Source: Caulobacter sp. 602-2 (GTDB lineage Bacteria; Pseudomonadota; Alphaproteobacteria; Caulobacterales; Caulobacteraceae). Taken from it: DNA of 64,000 nucleotides. Position 1 is the stretch's first letter; each line of letters begins with the position of its first letter. Of the stretch, positions 62,795 to 64,000 are shown piece by piece. The position numbers and the translations under genes were made by a program. The notes beneath the pieces are model-generated. The model had not been told where the DNA came from. It saw only the letters and a program-made list of their open reading frames with translations, and made no database searches. Location: positions 124,001-188,000 of the forward strand of contig NZ_JAAKGT010000008.1 in assembly GCF_011043625.1 (NCBI RefSeq), written 5' to 3'.

Positions 62795-62902
62795 CCCCCT
62801 CCCCCTCAGTCGCTCCGCGACAGCTCCCCCAGAAGGGGAGCATCTGGGCGCGATAGATCCTCCCCCACAGGGGGAGGTGGCCCGGAGGGCCGGAGGGGGC
62901 CC
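62795..62902. repeat. GC-rich palindromic repeat pair
   Basis: CCCCCTCAGTCGCTCCGCGACAGCTCCCCC with GGGGAGC, then GATCCTCCCCCACAGGGGGAGGTGGCCCGGAGGGCCGGAGGGGG in pieces. It stands between the merC-like and catalase genes. Confidence 0.8.
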
Positions 62903-62994
62903 CGGCTTGCACCTTCTGAACGACGCGATCGTTCAAGCCCCCGACCGGCGCCATCGGCGAGGCTCGCCGCCACGCAACGCCCCCGGAGACCGCC

Positions 62995-64000
62995 ATGTCG
63001 GACGCCCGTTTTTCCCGCGCCAACGGCGCGCCCGTGCAGGACAACGTCAACATCGAGACCGCCGGCCCGCGCGGTCCGGCCCTGCTGCAGGACATCTGGC
63101 TGCTCGAGAAGCTGGCCCATTTCGACCGCGAGGTGATCCCCGAGCGGCGGATGCACGCCAAGGGCTCGGGCGCCTACGGGACCTTCACGGTGACCGGCGA
63201 CATCACCCGCTTCACCAAGGCCAGGCTGTTCTCGGAGGTGGGCAAGGAGACGCCGGTGTTCCTGCGCTTCTCGACCGTGGCCGGCGAGCGCGGGGCGGCC
63301 GACGCCGAGCGCGACATCCGCGGCTTCGCGGTGAAGTTCTACACCGAGGAGGGCAACTGGGACCTCGTCGGCAACAACACCCCGGTGTTCTTCTTCCGCG
63401 ACCCTCTGCGCTTCCCCGACCTCAACCACGCGGTCAAGCGCGACCCGCGCACGGGCATGCGCAGCGCCCAGAACAACTGGGACTTCTGGACCCTGCTGCC
63501 CGAGGCCCTGCACCAGGTGACGATCGTGATGAGCGAGCGCGGCCTGCCGCGCGGCTATCGCCACATGCACGGCTTCGGCAGCCACACCTTCAGCTTCCTC
63601 GACGCCGCCAACGAGCGAACCTGGGTGAAATTCCACTTCCGCAGCCAGCAGCCGATCGAGAACCTGACCGACGGCGAGGCCGAGGTGCTGGTCGGCAAGG
63701 ACCGCGAAAGCAGCCAGCGCGACCTGTTCGAGGCCATCGAGCGCGGCGAGTTCCCGCGCTGGACGCTCTACGTCCAGATCATGACCGACGCCCAGGCCAA
63801 GGCCTTCCGCTTCAACCCGTTCGACCTGACCAAGGTCTGGCCCAAGGGCGAGTTCCCGCTGATCGAGGCGGGCGTGCTGGAGCTGAACCGCAATCCGCAG
63901 AACGTCTTCGCCGAGGTCGAGCAGGCCGCCTTCACCCCGGCCAACATCGTGCCGGGCATCGGCTTCTCGCCCGACAAGATGCTGCAGGCGCGACTGTTCT
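62995..64000 (+). CDS. Monofunctional catalase (haem), 3' end cut by window
   Basis: It degrades hydrogen peroxide. The first 335 codons are present. [47 protein letters not shown] contains the catalytic His (about 54), and [25 protein letters not shown] has the distal Asn region. [34 protein letters not shown] is typical of the small-subunit clade. GGAGA precedes the ATG. The proximal haem tyrosine region lies beyond the edge, so completeness is unknown. The gene continues past 64000. Confidence 0.95.
   Translation, partial: MSDARFSRANGAPVQDNVNIETAGPRGPALLQDIWLLEKLAHFDREVIPERRMHAKGSGAYGTFTVTGDITRFTKARLFSEVGKETPVFLRFSTVAGERGAADAERDIRGFAVKFYTEEGNWDLVGNNTPVFFFRDPLRFPDLNHAVKRDPRTGMRSAQNNWDFWTLLPEALHQVTIVMSERGLPRGYRHMHGFGSHTFSFLDAANERTWVKFHFRSQQPIENLTDGEAEVLVGKDRESSQRDLFEAIERGEFPRWTLYVQIMTDAQAKAFRFNPFDLTKVWPKGEFPLIEAGVLELNRNPQNVFAEVEQAAFTPANIVPGIGFSPDKMLQARLF

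Overview
The window is high-GC, densely coded alphaproteobacterial DNA, most likely Caulobacter or a close Caulobacterales relative. Reasons: a recognisable SpmX (stalked-pole muramidase homologue) behind a sigma54-like promoter, a TonB-dependent receptor of the Xanthomonas/Caulobacter type, the conserved hisD-UPF0262-PTP-infA-maf-rng-yacG-tRNA-Phe gene order, a tRNA-His with A73 and no encoded G-1, and several families of GC-rich intergenic palindromes. No plasmid, phage structural gene, transposase, CRISPR array or rRNA operon was seen.

Layout. 0-2.4 kb: tRNA-His and the exbB-exbD-tonB energy-transduction operon. 3.1-5.1 kb: a visibly AT-richer two-gene insert, an OLD/AAA15-type ATPase overlapping a stand-alone TOPRIM-like (DUF4276-like) protein, probably an anti-phage module. 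5.5-10.1 kb: the hisD-to-yacG housekeeping operon and tRNA-Phe. 10.1-13.1 kb: a lipoprotein with a TonB-C-like domain and two leucine-catabolism genes. 13.2-16.4 kb: a cNMP-binding patatin phospholipase, a methyltransferase and two very small ORFs, one with a near-maximal Shine-Dalgarno sequence. 17.5-20.6 kb: a large TonB-dependent receptor. 20.8-22.9 kb: an ArsR-controlled operon with an AHSA1 protein and two DUF1801 proteins. 23.0-23.5 kb: an unexplained, hairpin-rich gap. 23.6-28.4 kb: ivd, spmX, mgtE, tRNA-Leu and a short FliN-like gene. 28.4-33.5 kb: lipB, five tandem DUF805 membrane proteins and pccA. 33.8-43.3 kb: a giant secreted LamG protein coupled to a GlcG-like protein, then stress, repair and hypothetical genes. 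43.4-46.1 kb: a zeta-like kinase pair and thiC behind a TPP riboswitch. 46.2-53.7 kb: small protein, metallopeptidase, TPR protein, a D-amino-acid pair, a class A PBP and an HWE kinase. 54.5-61.6 kb: polysaccharide degradation (PL10 pectate lyase, GH9 cellulase), DUF885, and a second ArsR locus with a divergent monooxygenase. 61.8-64.0 kb: MerC behind a Zur-like box, and a catalase cut by the window edge.

How the genes fit together. A plant-polymer theme links the TonB system, the TonB-dependent receptor, the LamG protein, the PL10 lyase and the GH9 enzyme. Four promoter regions share a GACACCGGT-centred palindrome with LacI-family operator geometry, and GH9 has a related but different site, so a sugar-responsive regulon is likely. 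A second theme is branched-chain and propionyl-CoA catabolism (ivd, mccB, enoyl-CoA hydratase, pccA), scattered instead of clustered. The most promising items for novelty are the ATPase/TOPRIM pair, the transcript with the 16S-complementary Shine-Dalgarno, the five-gene DUF805 array, the shared operator set, the candidate structured RNAs near 23 kb and 54.1 kb, and a MITE-like repeat pair around the GH9 gene. All functional assignments come from reading motifs by eye; no database search was possible.
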